Shown: one piece after another, positions 1 to 9,119 of the stretch
Numbering within the stretch: the stretch's first letter is position 1
Layout of the letters: each line of letters begins with the position of its first letter
Origin: Acidobacteriota bacterium
GTDB lineage: Bacteria; Acidobacteriota; Vicinamibacteria; Vicinamibacterales; CAVVIG01
DNA: 64,000 bases
Assembly (NCBI GenBank): GCA_003222395.1
Contig: QHWB01000031.1
Coordinates: 126,501 to 190,500 of the forward strand
Direction of reading: 5' to 3'
The notes under the pieces: generated by a model
Databases searched by the model: none
What the model saw: the letters and a program-made list of their open reading frames with translations, nothing else
What the model was told of the DNA's origin: nothing
Made by a program: the position numbers and the translations under genes

Positions 1-1392
1 AACGCCGATGCCGGCCTGCGCGCCGTCGGGCCACGGCGCTTCGATGACCGCCCGCGCCTGCTCCTCGACCATCGCGGCGGCTTCGCGCTTGAAGCGATCG
101 AGATCCCCCGGCTCGACGATGCCCGCCGCTTCGAGCTTCGCCGCGTAGGTGTCGATCGGATCGCGTGCCGCCCAGTATTCGTACAGCTCGCGGTTCGCGT
201 ATCCGTGCTCGGAAAGCGGCGCGTATTCCCATGACGGCTGCGGATCGCGCCCGAGGTACAACATGTCGTCGTGATGCGCGTGGCCGCACATGCGCATCGA
301 GACGGTTTCAATCAGCGTCGGCCCTTCGCCCGCGCGCGCGCGCTCGGCCGCCCAGGTGAACGCCGCGGCTATCGCATCGGGATCGGTCCCGTCGATCGTG
401 ATGCCGGGCACGCCGTAGCCGGCGGCCTTGTCGGCAAAGACCCGCGCGGCGGTCTGCTCGCCGAGCGGCGTCGACAGCGCCGTGTGATTGTTTTCGAGGC
501 AGAAGATCGCCGGCAGTTTGCGCGCGGCGCACAGGTTGATCGCTTCGTGCCATTCGCCGAGCGACGATCCCCCTTCGCCGATGAACGAGACGGCAACGCG
601 TCCGGATCCGTCGCGCGCGAACGCCATGGCCATGCCGGCGATCGTCAGCGTCGCCGTCGTCAGCGGCGCCGCCGGCGGCAGGATGCCCCACTCGAAGTCG
701 CCGATGTGCAGATCCTTTCCGTCGAGCGGCGCGCCGATCTTGCCCATCTGCGCATTGAGGACCATGCGAACGGTATCCGGCGCTGATCGCATGGCGAGCG
801 TCGCGCCAAGGTCGCGGATGACGGGTCCGATCACGTCGCCGTTCCAGCGCCCGTCGGCCGCGCGGTAAGCCGCCCCGCGGCGCAGACGGATCGCCGCGGC
901 GTAGATCGCTTCCTGGCCGAGCGATCGGAATCCCTTGCCCTGAAATCCGGCGCCGCCGTACTTGATCTCGCCGGTCATGAAGAAGGTCTTCAGGCGATTG
1001 TCCGTCGCGCGGGTGAGCACCATCCCGCGGAGAATCTCGACGCGCTCTTCGCGCGTCAGCGACGCTTCGATGGCGGCGCGGCGCAGGAAACCGTCGCAGT
1101 CGTCGAGCAGCGCCGCGTACGCCTGACCGATTCGCCGTTCGGCGGTCGTGCGCGGCGTCGTCTCCGCGAGGCCGGGCGGCACGTCGCGCGCCTGGAGGCG
1201 CCGCGCGAGCTCACGACGAAGCAGGGGCCGGACCACGTCGATCTCCGCCTCGGTGCGTGGCTCGCGCCCGCCGCGCGCCGCCTCGAACGCGTCGAGCGCG
1301 TCGGTGAGCGCGAACGGCTGCCGCTCGGCGACGAACGCGCCGAACCGGCTCGCGATTCCCGTCAGCTTCTCGATCTGTGCGCGGCTGGACAT
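1..1392 (-). CDS. Thiamine-diphosphate-dependent dehydrogenase E1 (alpha part), truncated by the window edge
   Basis: Read from ATG at 1392 on the minus strand; 464 codons are open to base 1 and the C-terminus lies outside. The first ~110 residues are a helical extension. From ~115 on the protein resembles E1 alpha of 2-oxo acid dehydrogenases, which decarboxylate 2-oxo acids with thiamine diphosphate. The cofactor motif is visible as GEG at residues 272-274 and ENN at 300-302. The long extension and open end suggest a single-chain alpha/beta E1, but the beta half cannot be seen. It starts 22 nt after the aconitase X small subunit and is probably the third gene of that operon. The substrate is not determinable. 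Confidence 0.85.
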   Translation of the reverse strand, partial: MSSRAQIEKLTGIASRFGAFVAERQPFALTDALDAFEAARGGREPRTEAEIDVVRPLLRRELARRLQARDVPPGLAETTPRTTAERRIGQAYAALLDDCDGFLRRAAIEASLTREERVEILRGMVLTRATDNRLKTFFMTGEIKYGGAGFQGKGFRSLGQEAIYAAAIRLRRGAAYRAADGRWNGDVIGPVIRDLGATLAMRSAPDTVRMVLNAQMGKIGAPLDGKDLHIGDFEWGILPPAAPLTTATLTIAGMAMAFARDGSGRVAVSFIGEGGSSLGEWHEAINLCAARKLPAIFCLENNHTALSTPLGEQTAARVFADKAAGYGVPGITIDGTDPDAIAAAFTWAAERARAGEGPTLIETVSMRMCGHAHHDDMLYLGRDPQPSWEYAPLSEHGYANRELYEYWAARDPIDTYAAKLEAAGIVEPGDLDRFKREAAAMVEEQARAVIEAPWPDGAQAGIGV

Positions 1393-1414
1393 CTTCTAAA
1401 AATCGTAATCGATC

Positions 1415-1837
1415 TCAGATGAGCCGAATGGCGCCCGACCGATCCACGGCGAGATGCATGCCGGTTTCGAGCGACGCGAAGTCGGCGTCGGCGAGCGCGA
1501 CGACCGGAAACGCCTTGCCATACATCAGCTCGGCGACGATCGACGCCAGCGCGAAGAACGAATCGGTGCCGGTGGTGAGAATGGCCGCCGGCGCGGTGCC
1601 TGCGCGGACCGACTCGAGGAGCACCGCGGTCGTCGTCGACGATCCTTTGCTGAACGGCACGGCGAGGATCCGGCCGGCGGCGCGAACCCCCGCCAGCGGG
1701 TGATGACGATCGATGATCTCTCCAGTCCTGAAATCGTAACCGCCCCAGAAGGACAGCGATTCGTCGGTGACGAGCGCTTCGCCACGGGCGTCGCCCGCCA
1801 CGATCGCGCGGCCGAAGATCACACCGTCGGCTGCCAT
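1415..1837 (-). CDS. Aconitase X small (swivel) subunit, DUF126
   Basis: This is a 140-residue protein (ATG at 1837, TGA at 1415) with the glycine-rich DUF126 swivel-domain pattern (GRAIVAG near the start, PFSKGSSTT and TGTDS in the middle). In aconitase X enzymes this domain closes over the active site in the large subunit. It overlaps the large-subunit stop by 19 nt, so the two are translationally coupled. Separate subunits are the arrangement best known from archaeal phosphomevalonate dehydratase; many bacterial members, such as cis-3-hydroxy-L-proline dehydratase, are fused. The substrate here is open. Confidence 0.85.
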   Translation of the reverse strand: MAADGVIFGRAIVAGDARGEALVTDESLSFWGGYDFRTGEIIDRHHPLAGVRAAGRILAVPFSKGSSTTTAVLLESVRAGTAPAAILTTGTDSFFALASIVAELMYGKAFPVVALADADFASLETGMHLAVDRSGAIRLI

Positions 1838-3087
1838 ATGGAATCGTCTCGCACCACCCGTCCTTCGATCGCCGACCGGACGCAATCGGCCAGGCTGCCG
1901 AAGGTGATGCGCGAACCCAGCAGGCTCGGCGCGTAGTACGCGTATTTCGCCGAGTTCGTCATCAACGTCTTGATCTCGGCCGGCAGCATCGGCGACGCGA
2001 GGATGCACGTGTCGACCGTGATCCGCGCGCCGAAATCGACGATCGGCGCCAGCACGCCGGCCTCGTGCGCCGCCTCTTTCATCAGACGGCTCGACGTGAT
2101 GAGAAACTTCACGCGCGGGTGCGCGCGGCGACCGGCGACGAGCGGTGCGAGCCGCTCGAACTCCGCAAGTGAAAAATGCGGACTGCCGAGGATCACCATA
2201 TCCAGTTCGCGGCCGTCTGTCGTCGTCAGCTCCGCGCGCGCCGACTGCAGATCGCGGACGGTGATGTCGATCGTCTGCTCCGGAGCGCGTCGGTGAAATG
2301 CCGCCTCCACCGTCGGCGCCTCGGGCGTGACGCCCGCGATGTGAAACAGGGCGACGCGGCCGGAAGACGCGACGGCGGCCGCGAAGGCCTTCAGGTCGTC
2401 CTCGGTCGGCGATACGCTGACGCCTTCGATCACCGGGATGCGATCCTCCGCCAGCTTTCCGACGAGGTGGCCGAGCACCGGGAAGAATTGATCGTCCTGT
2501 TGCAGCGCAGCCGGTACTCCGATCAGACGAAGCAGCAGCTGGCCGGCGCGGTTCTCGGTCAGATGAAGACCGACGGCGGGAACGCGGCCGGTGATCGCGC
2601 AGCAGATGTCGAGGAGATCCGGATACCGTTCGGTCCGCGCGCCGATGACCGAATTGGCAAAGGCGATCGCGTTCGACTCGCCCCACGCAATCTGCTGACC
2701 GAAGGACGGCCGCATCGCCGTTTGATACGGCGCGCAGGTCCACGTGGGCGACGCGCCCATCTTTTCGTACGCGAGCATCTGCCGCGCGGCCTTCGCCGCC
2801 CAGTCCGGCGACACGGCCCAGTCCTTCCACCCGCACTCGTCGACGCCGCTCACGTTGAGGCTCGTCGGAACCGCGACGCGCGCGCCGAGCGAGGCGAGGC
2901 GCTCCGCGAATTCCAGCGTCGCGTCGCCGAGATAGATGGCGCTGTCGATGTGCGCGTGCGAGATGTCCATCAGCTCGCGGGCCTCGTAGACGTCGGCCAT
3001 GCGCACGAGAATCTGCATGGCGAACTGCGCGGCGGGGCCGCGGCGGCCGTCGAGCATCTCCTTGTCGCGGGGTGAAAGAGTCAGCAT
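1819..3087 (-). CDS. Aconitase X catalytic (large) subunit, DUF521
   Basis: This 422-residue protein begins with MLTLSPRDKEML and carries the DUF521 pattern: VPTSLNVSG, an APYQ segment after a cysteine, AWGESNAIAFANSVIGART, and ICCAITGR. These belong to aconitase X hydro-lyases, which bind an iron-sulfur cluster and dehydrate hydroxyacids (phosphomevalonate in archaea, cis-3-hydroxy-L-proline in some bacteria). Which substrate applies cannot be read from the sequence. It is followed by the small subunit and an E1 dehydrogenase. It is divergent from an amidohydrolase gene, with 41 bp between the two starts. Confidence 0.88.
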   Translation of the reverse strand: MLTLSPRDKEMLDGRRGPAAQFAMQILVRMADVYEARELMDISHAHIDSAIYLGDATLEFAERLASLGARVAVPTSLNVSGVDECGWKDWAVSPDWAAKAARQMLAYEKMGASPTWTCAPYQTAMRPSFGQQIAWGESNAIAFANSVIGARTERYPDLLDICCAITGRVPAVGLHLTENRAGQLLLRLIGVPAALQQDDQFFPVLGHLVGKLAEDRIPVIEGVSVSPTEDDLKAFAAAVASSGRVALFHIAGVTPEAPTVEAAFHRRAPEQTIDITVRDLQSARAELTTTDGRELDMVILGSPHFSLAEFERLAPLVAGRRAHPRVKFLITSSRLMKEAAHEAGVLAPIVDFGARITVDTCILASPMLPAEIKTLMTNSAKYAYYAPSLLGSRITFGSLADCVRSAIEGRVVRDDSIWQPTV

Positions 3088-3115
3088 TAGAACAGAACGT
3101 CGCAGCGCTTCTCAC

Positions 3116-3121
3116 TATAAT
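3116..3121 (+). promoter_or_regulatory. Consensus -10 box TATAAT, 7 nt before the amidohydrolase start
   Basis: TATAAT lies at 3116-3121 and the ATG at 3129. Transcription starting ~7 nt downstream would begin at or next to the start codon, giving a leaderless mRNA. No Shine-Dalgarno is present. On the other strand the same AT-rich spot reads TATAGT (3115-3120) and could serve the divergent aconitase X operon. Confidence 0.65.
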
Positions 3122-3128
3122 CCGCCGC

Positions 3129-4376
3129 ATGCGACAGATTCTTGCGGCCCTCATACTGCTGCTGTTGATCGCCTTGCCATCGGCGCAGGCGCCAACGGCT
3201 GCCGTCACGATTCTCAGACCGGCGCGCGTGTTCGACGGCGACGCGGCGCACGACGGGTGGTCGGTGCGCGTGCGCGGCGATCGCATCGAGGCAGTCGGCG
3301 CCGACGCGGCTGCCGGCGCCGCGGGCGCGAGGGTGATCGATCTGCCGGGCACCACGCTGACGCCCGGCCTCGTCGAGGGGCATTCGCACCTCCTGCTGCA
3401 TGCGTACAGCGAGACGTCGTGGACCGATCAAGTGTCGCGCGAAGGGCTCGCGCTGCGCGTGGCGCGCGCCGTCAACCATCTTCACCTAACGCTGATGGCC
3501 GGGTTCACGACGGTGCGCGATCTCGGCACCGAAGGGGCCCAGTACGCCGACGTCGAATTGAAGCAGGCCGTGAATCAGGGCATCGTGCCCGGTCCGCGCG
3601 TGCTCGCGTCGACGAAAGCCATCGTCGCCACGGGAAGCTATCAACCGAAGTTCGTCGCCGAATGGAGCGTGCCGCAGGGGGCCGAAGAAGCCGACGGCGT
3701 CGACGGCCTGACGCGCGTCGTCCGCGATCAAATCGGCAGAGGCGCCGACTGGATCAAGCTGTACGGCGACTATCGATGGGGACCATTGCCGGGCGCGCAT
3801 CCGACGTTCTCGCTCGACGAGATGAAACTGGCGGTGGAAACGGCGAAGAGCGCCGGCGTGCCGGTGGCTGTACACACGAGCACGCCGGAAGGAATGCGGC
3901 GCGCGACGCTCGCCGGCGCCGAGACGATCGAGCACGGCGACGGCGGCACTCCGGAAATCTTCAAGCTGATGGTCGAGCATCACGTCGCCTGGTGCCCGAC
4001 GCTGACGGCTGGCGCGGGACCGTGGCCGCCGGCGGATCCGAACTCACCGGCCGCGACCCGCAAGCGCGCGACGTTCAAAGCGGGCCTCGACGCCGGCGTC
4101 ACGATTCTGAACGGCAGCGACGTCGGCACCTTTCCACACGGCGAGAACGCGCGAGAGCTCGAGGCGATGGTCGCGTACGGCATGCAGCCCGCGGCGGCCC
4201 TGAAGAGCGCGACGTCGATCGCGGCGCGCGTGCTGCACATGGACAATCAAATCGGACAGGTGAAGCAGGGACTCTTCGCGGATCTCGCGGCATTCGACGG
4301 CGATCCGACGAAGGACATCGGCGCGCTGCGCCGTGTGAAGTTCGTGATGAAGAACGGGACGATCTACAAGCAATAG
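3129..4376 (+). CDS. Exported amidohydrolase (imidazolonepropionase/prolidase-like)
   Basis: The protein has 415 residues. The start was set at MRQILAALI rather than at in-frame codons 19 residues upstream, because this ATG gives a clean signal peptide and directly follows a -10 box. Amidohydrolase landmarks are the HxH-type metal motif (EGHSHLLLH), a lysine-bearing WIKLYGDY strand, VAVHTS, an IEHGD segment and the late metal-binding aspartate in NGSDVG. The family hydrolyses amide or ester bonds, often of dipeptides or cyclic amides, using one or two metal ions. The signal peptide points to the periplasm. The substrate is unknown. Confidence 0.88.
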   Translation: MRQILAALILLLLIALPSAQAPTAAVTILRPARVFDGDAAHDGWSVRVRGDRIEAVGADAAAGAAGARVIDLPGTTLTPGLVEGHSHLLLHAYSETSWTDQVSREGLALRVARAVNHLHLTLMAGFTTVRDLGTEGAQYADVELKQAVNQGIVPGPRVLASTKAIVATGSYQPKFVAEWSVPQGAEEADGVDGLTRVVRDQIGRGADWIKLYGDYRWGPLPGAHPTFSLDEMKLAVETAKSAGVPVAVHTSTPEGMRRATLAGAETIEHGDGGTPEIFKLMVEHHVAWCPTLTAGAGPWPPADPNSPAATRKRATFKAGLDAGVTILNGSDVGTFPHGENARELEAMVAYGMQPAAALKSATSIAARVLHMDNQIGQVKQGLFADLAAFDGDPTKDIGALRRVKFVMKNGTIYKQ

Positions 4377-4377
4377 A

Positions 4378-4414
4378 GGTCAGAGGTGACCTGTGACCCC
4401 TGACCCCTGACCCG
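4378..4414. repeat. Degenerate short tandem filler between convergent genes
   Basis: Imperfect iterations of a unit close to TGACCCC (GGTCAG, GGTGACC, TGTGACCCC, TGACCCC, TGACCCG) fill the whole gap between two convergent stop codons. Similar fillers with other unit sequences occur elsewhere in this window. Confidence 0.7.
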
Positions 4415-4415
4415 A

Positions 4416-5441
4416 TTAGGAGCAGCCGCTGACGCACGACCCGCGCGCGTCGAACTCCATCGTGATGCCGCTCTTCGGGACGTGCACCACGATGCGACCG
4501 CGGCCTTCGTCGCCGCGATCGTCGCCGCGTCCGATCCGTTCAACCGCCGCGATGAAGCGGGCCGTTCGCGACCCGGGATTCACGACGCCGGCTGTCGTCG
4601 CCGCTTCGTTCACGTGAGACGGGATGACGGCGCGCGGTCTGACCAGCCGCGTCGCCGCGAACGCGGCAGCCTCCGGTCCCGTGGTGAAGAGATCGCCGAT
4701 GTTGATGATCATCAGCGACGGCCGATAGAACTCCCGGATGATCGTGTCCATTTCGGCGGTCAACCCGGTATCTCCGGTGAGGTACACCGACAGCCCGTTG
4801 GTGAACTTCACGACGAAGCCGTTCGCCGGATCGAGGTACGCGGTGAGGCCATCGGCCGTGAGCTCGGTCTTGAGCGGCTCCGACAGCGTGGCGGCCGCGG
4901 CGCTGCTGTCGTGGTTCGCCGGCACGGTGGCGATCTCGATGGCGGGACCGCCATTCGAAATCGTTCGAGCACCGCTGATGCCGAGCAGTGCCGTGCAGGC
5001 CGTCGGCCGTGGAACGGTCATCCCGTTCGAGCCGACTCCGGTCGCGTTGATGGGCGGCGGCGGACATGCCGGCGTTGGAGCGCCCGTGATCGCCTGAATT
5101 TTCTTGCCGATGAAACTCGCGAGGTCCGGCGCCGCGACGACGGCCGCATTCTTCGCGGCCGCGATCTGCGGGGTCGATCCGAGATGATCGCCGTGTCCGT
5201 GGCTGACCAGAATGACGTGCACGGCGCCGAGCCGCGGATCGCCCGCCGACACGGTCGGCCCGGGATCGTAGAGAATCCGCACACCGGTCGGATCTTCGAA
5301 CAGGACCGCGCGATCGAACGCCGCCAGTTCGCCTGCGGTTTGACCGAGGGGAGTGAGCTTCACCGTTTGCGCGTGTGCGGCGCCGGCGCCGCACGCGAAG
5401 CAGAGGCCTGCTGCGATCCACCGAGGCAAACGCATTCTCAT
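4416..5441 (-). CDS. Exported metallo-beta-lactamase-fold hydrolase
   Basis: This 341-residue protein has an N-terminal signal peptide ending near AHA-Q (residues 20-25). The MBL metal motif HGHGDH is at residues 81-86, further histidines lie in VPANHDSS and PSHVNE, and the bridging aspartate is in LTGDTG. It is probably a zinc-dependent periplasmic hydrolase of the UlaG-like MBL group; the substrate is unknown. The start is supported by a strong Shine-Dalgarno, AAGGAGG, about 6 nt before ATG. This differs from the leaderless-looking starts nearby. Confidence 0.85.
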   Translation of the reverse strand: MRMRLPRWIAAGLCFACGAGAAHAQTVKLTPLGQTAGELAAFDRAVLFEDPTGVRILYDPGPTVSAGDPRLGAVHVILVSHGHGDHLGSTPQIAAAKNAAVVAAPDLASFIGKKIQAITGAPTPACPPPPINATGVGSNGMTVPRPTACTALLGISGARTISNGGPAIEIATVPANHDSSAAAATLSEPLKTELTADGLTAYLDPANGFVVKFTNGLSVYLTGDTGLTAEMDTIIREFYRPSLMIINIGDLFTTGPEAAAFAATRLVRPRAVIPSHVNEAATTAGVVNPGSRTARFIAAVERIGRGDDRGDEGRGRIVVHVPKSGITMEFDARGSCVSGCS

Positions 5442-5553
5442 GAATGCCTCCTTCCGCTGATGGCCGACGGTTCGTGGCCCGACTGCGCGAGGGCAGTTTA
5501 GATCGGCGCCATCGCTTCGGCTCCGGCTTTCACGAAGAAAAGGGAAGGTCGTC

Positions 5554-8067
5554 TCAGTAATTCAGCCAGTAGGAGAGTTTGACCAGGAAGACGTTCTGCG
5601 GGGTGACGCCGAAGATGCCGCGGACGTCGCGGCCGAACCGGAACCCGCCGGGGACGGCGTCGTTCTCGCGCGCCTGCTGCCACACGACGAACAGCGTCGA
5701 TCCCGGCTTGTATTCCCACCGCAGCACGTTGGTCGTGCGGAACGACTTCACGTTGAAGTCCGGATTGCCGTTCGCGTCCAGGTCGTACGCGTACGGCGAG
5801 TAGCGCAGGAGGTACTCACGGGTGCGTCCGTCCGCGAGCTCCTTGAATCCGTGGTAGTCGCCGGCCGAGACGAACGGCTCCGCGTAGATTTGAATCGAGA
5901 GGTTGGGCGTCATCGTGTAGTTGACCCGCTCGGTCAGCGCCACGGTCGTCTGATCGATGTGGGCGAACGCATAGTGATCACGGGTGTCGGTGACCTTGCC
6001 TACCCACTGTGAGTCGTTGATCGATCGGTTCAGGCGCGCGCCGCTCGTGATCGTGAGCGGCGACATCGGACGATAGGTGAGTTCGATCTCGTCGTCGGCG
6101 AACGACGAGCCGACGCCATTCCGCCCGCGCCCGTGGAAGTAATTGACGGACACGCGCCGCCGGTTGTCCGAGTTGAGCCACGACCAGAAACTGCCGTAAC
6201 CCTCCCTCAACCCACCCGGACCGCCGCGGGTCAATCGATCGTCGAAACCCATCGGCTGATGGTTGATGCCACCGCCGGCCGACCAGTTGTTGATGAACGT
6301 CACGTTGCCGTTGACGTTCTGGCCGGCGAACAAGCGATCGCCCGAATAATTCCAGGCGGACCACTGGTTGAAGTTGAGATTGCGGTTGCGGAACCAGCGG
6401 TTCGGCACGTCGCTGCGCACCTGGAGCCAGTTGGCCATCCATCGCTCGTCAGCGCGCCGCAGGAATCCGACGTCGTTCAGCTCGAAGCCGGGCGACTTGA
6501 AGCCGACCTGTGAATTGAACCGGACGCGCTGACCGCCAATCTTGCTGATGCCGACGCGGCCGCTCGCGCCGGCGAGCGAAGTCGCCGCCGGATCGAGATG
6601 AAGCATCGTCGCGTCGGGACGCTGGAAATAGTGGCGGCTGTTCTCCTCGATGCCGTCGATCGCGTCCGCGCTGCCGCGCACGCTGCTGCCGGCCAGGTAA
6701 CCGGTGACGCTGTAGCGCGATTTGAAGCGGACGTCCCAGTCGACGCCGCCGGTGAAGGCGCTGCTCGGCAAGATGCTCGTCGTCTCGGTCAATTGACGGT
6801 TCGCCGCCGTGACCATGAAGCCGAGCGACGATTGATCGGCGAACTCGCGTCGCACGCGGCCGATCGAATACGTCGTGAGCGGCTCGATCGGCTGCCGGAA
6901 CCTGTGCGTCGCGTCGAGCACGGTTCCGAATTCCTCCTGTGTCACGGCGGACATGGCGCCGATCGAAAATTTGCCGACGCGTCCCGTCAGTTTGCCCGCG
7001 CCAAGGATTGTCGTCTGCGTCGGAGACTGCGCGTAGATGTCGTCGCCGCTCGGGAGCTCGTCGACACCCTGCGGCGATCGTCCGACGCGGCGCGAGTAGA
7101 AGAGCTGACAGGGACCGTCCATGCAGTCGGAATCGAATCGGAACATGCCCGACCCTTCGACGAAGAAGGGACGCCGCTCCGAGAAGAACGTCTCGAAGGC
7201 GCTCAGGTTGACGACCGCAGGGTCGGCTTCCACCTGACCGAAATCGGGATTGACGGTCGTCGTCAGCGTGAGTCCGGGCGTCAGCGCGTATTTCAGATCC
7301 AACCCCATCGCGCCGCTCGGCGAAGACGCCTTCACGAGCGGATTGCCGCCGGCGCGCTGGCGCGTCAAGTCGGCGACGGTGTACGGCAGCATCTCGAGCC
7401 GCTTGGGCGAAGCGGTCATCGTGAGGCCGCTCAGCTCGCCGAACGACGACACATAACCGGTCGCGCTCCGCGCGAGCAACGGCCACGTGCTCGTTTCGTT
7501 CAGACGACCGATGCGGCGCGCGACGGCGAAGCCGAACGTATTCGCGCCATTGGGATTGAAGCGCAGCTGCGAAAACGGGATGTGGAACTCCGCCGTCCAG
7601 CCCGAGGCGTCGCGCGTGACCTTCGCGTCCCACACGGCATCCCATCCGTCGTCGCGGTTGTTGTCGTCGAACCAGTAGCGGTCGATCTTCACGCCCGACG
7701 GATTGACGGCGAATTCGTACGCGGTCCGCCGATCGTGGTAGGAGTCGACGAACACGTGCAGCCAGTCGGAGGGCGAATCGGCGTCGCGCCGCGTGAGATA
7801 CGACACGATTTTGTCAGCCTGCGTGTCGAACGCCCGCACCTTCACGTACAGCGTGGTCGCGTCGTACACCACGCGAAACTCGGTCCGTTGGCTCGGCTGT
7901 CCGCCCTCCTCCGGCTCCCGCTGGAGGAACCCGTCCATGGGCGTCGCGGCCTGCCACGCCGCTTCGCTGACTTCGCCGTTGATGCGCACGGCATTCGGCG
8001 TGTCCGCAATGGGAACCGCGTCGGCGCGGGACGACAGTGCAACGGCGAGCAGTGCGGCGGACAGCAT
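5554..8067 (-). CDS. DUF5916 protein with N-terminal CBM9-like sugar-binding domain
   Basis: This is an 837-residue exported protein. After a signal peptide (~1-17) comes a domain resembling carbohydrate-binding family 9 (~20-215, with RFDTQADKI-like and YEFAVNPSG strands). It is followed by a long beta-rich region (~230-837) rich in aromatic strands and ending in YWLNY, as expected for an outer-membrane barrel. The architecture matches the DUF5916 family, common in Bacteroidetes and Acidobacteria, whose function is not established. It may bind saccharides at the outer membrane. No partner gene in the immediate neighbourhood explains it. Confidence 0.82.
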   Translation of the reverse strand: MLSAALLAVALSSRADAVPIADTPNAVRINGEVSEAAWQAATPMDGFLQREPEEGGQPSQRTEFRVVYDATTLYVKVRAFDTQADKIVSYLTRRDADSPSDWLHVFVDSYHDRRTAYEFAVNPSGVKIDRYWFDDNNRDDGWDAVWDAKVTRDASGWTAEFHIPFSQLRFNPNGANTFGFAVARRIGRLNETSTWPLLARSATGYVSSFGELSGLTMTASPKRLEMLPYTVADLTRQRAGGNPLVKASSPSGAMGLDLKYALTPGLTLTTTVNPDFGQVEADPAVVNLSAFETFFSERRPFFVEGSGMFRFDSDCMDGPCQLFYSRRVGRSPQGVDELPSGDDIYAQSPTQTTILGAGKLTGRVGKFSIGAMSAVTQEEFGTVLDATHRFRQPIEPLTTYSIGRVRREFADQSSLGFMVTAANRQLTETTSILPSSAFTGGVDWDVRFKSRYSVTGYLAGSSVRGSADAIDGIEENSRHYFQRPDATMLHLDPAATSLAGASGRVGISKIGGQRVRFNSQVGFKSPGFELNDVGFLRRADERWMANWLQVRSDVPNRWFRNRNLNFNQWSAWNYSGDRLFAGQNVNGNVTFINNWSAGGGINHQPMGFDDRLTRGGPGGLREGYGSFWSWLNSDNRRRVSVNYFHGRGRNGVGSSFADDEIELTYRPMSPLTITSGARLNRSINDSQWVGKVTDTRDHYAFAHIDQTTVALTERVNYTMTPNLSIQIYAEPFVSAGDYHGFKELADGRTREYLLRYSPYAYDLDANGNPDFNVKSFRTTNVLRWEYKPGSTLFVVWQQARENDAVPGGFRFGRDVRGIFGVTPQNVFLVKLSYWLNY

Positions 8068-8102
8068 GTAACGGCTTACTTAGACGACCTGCGCAGGATG
8101 TT

Positions 8103-8118
8103 AGTTGGCAGTTGGCAG
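8103..8118. repeat. Short direct repeat AGTTGGC x2
   Basis: AGTTGGCAGTTGGCAG is a two-copy, 7-nt direct repeat just upstream of the rhodanese promoter. It belongs to the same style of short intergenic fillers seen elsewhere in the window. Confidence 0.5.
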
Positions 8119-8138
8119 GGAAAAAAGCACCTCGATGG

Positions 8139-8150
8139 TATCGTACGCCG
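8139..8150 (+). promoter_or_regulatory. -10-like TATCGT 6 nt before the rhodanese ATG
   Basis: TATCGT at 8139-8144 fits TANNNT and is followed by six bases and then ATG at 8151. There is no Shine-Dalgarno. This is consistent with a leaderless transcript. Confidence 0.45.
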
Positions 8151-9008
8151 ATGGCCTTTACGACCCTCATCTCTACCGACGCGCTCGCGAAACACCTGAA
8201 CGAATCGTCGTTCGTCATCATCGACTGCCGGTTCAAGCTCGACGACGCGACGTGGGGCGAACGCGAGTACGCGTCCGCGCACATTCCAGGCGCGGTATAT
8301 GCGCATCTCGACCGCGATCTGTCCGGTGCGAAGAGCGGAACGAACGGACGTCATCCATTGCCAGACGGCATGACGCTCGCGAGCACGCTCGGTCGATTCG
8401 GCATCTCCGACGGCATGCAGGTCGTCGCCTACGACCAGGACAACGGCACCTACGCCAGCCGGATGTGGTGGATGCTGCGGTGGATGGGCCACACGGCGGT
8501 CGCGGTCCTCGATGGGGGCTTCGCGAAATGGAAAGCGGAAAAGCGTCCCACGAAGAGCGGCGTGGAGCAGAGGCCGTTTCGGCCGTTCTCGGGTACGCCG
8601 CAGCGTGACATGACGATCGACGTCAACGGCGTCGAACAGCTGACGACGCGCAGCGATTGGCGGCTCGTTGACGCGCGCGCGCCGGAGCGTTATCGCGGCG
8701 AAGTCGAACCGCTCGACAAACAGGCCGGGCACATCCCGACGGCCGTGAATCACTTCTTCCAGTCGAACCTCGACGAGCGCGGACTGTTTCGCACGCCCGA
8801 AGAGCTGCGGCAGCGCTTCGCGCCGACCTTGGGCCCGGTGCCGTCGAACCAGATCGTGTGCTATTGCGGATCCGGCGTCACGGCGTGCCACAACCTGCTC
8901 GCGATGGAGCACGCGGGACTCAAAGGCGCGAAGCTCTACGCCGGCTCGTGGAGCGAATGGTCGTCGGCGCCGCAGCGCGAGATTGAAAAGGGAACGCCAC
9001 GCGTCTGA
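8151..9008 (+). CDS. sseA: Two-domain rhodanese / 3-mercaptopyruvate sulfurtransferase
   Basis: The protein has 285 residues with the start at MAFTTLIS. An upstream in-frame start would add 38 residues of non-family sequence. It has two rhodanese domains: an inactive N-terminal one (~5-130) and a C-terminal one (~155-280) with the active-site loop C-Y-C-G-S-G-V-T-A, the catalytic cysteine being residue 239. The CGSGVT loop is typical of mercaptopyruvate-type enzymes, whereas thiosulfate sulfurtransferases usually have CRKGVT. It transfers sulfane sulfur to thiol acceptors or cyanide in the cytoplasm. It is a single gene, with a decayed MATE gene downstream. Confidence 0.9.
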   Translation: MAFTTLISTDALAKHLNESSFVIIDCRFKLDDATWGEREYASAHIPGAVYAHLDRDLSGAKSGTNGRHPLPDGMTLASTLGRFGISDGMQVVAYDQDNGTYASRMWWMLRWMGHTAVAVLDGGFAKWKAEKRPTKSGVEQRPFRPFSGTPQRDMTIDVNGVEQLTTRSDWRLVDARAPERYRGEVEPLDKQAGHIPTAVNHFFQSNLDERGLFRTPEELRQRFAPTLGPVPSNQIVCYCGSGVTACHNLLAMEHAGLKGAKLYAGSWSEWSSAPQREIEKGTPRV

Positions 9009-9119
9009 TCCGCTGACCGCCATTCCGGCCTGACGCTCCGCTCGGGCACACGTCTGCCCGGCCAGAACCAATTGCATCCCGGATCTCTCGCCACGCGGCT
9101 CGACACGCGTGGTGTCCCA

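Noticed and set aside
3072-3128. 19-residue N-terminal extension of the amidohydrolase
   Set aside because: It would cover the -10 box and hide the signal peptide; ATG 3129 is the better start.
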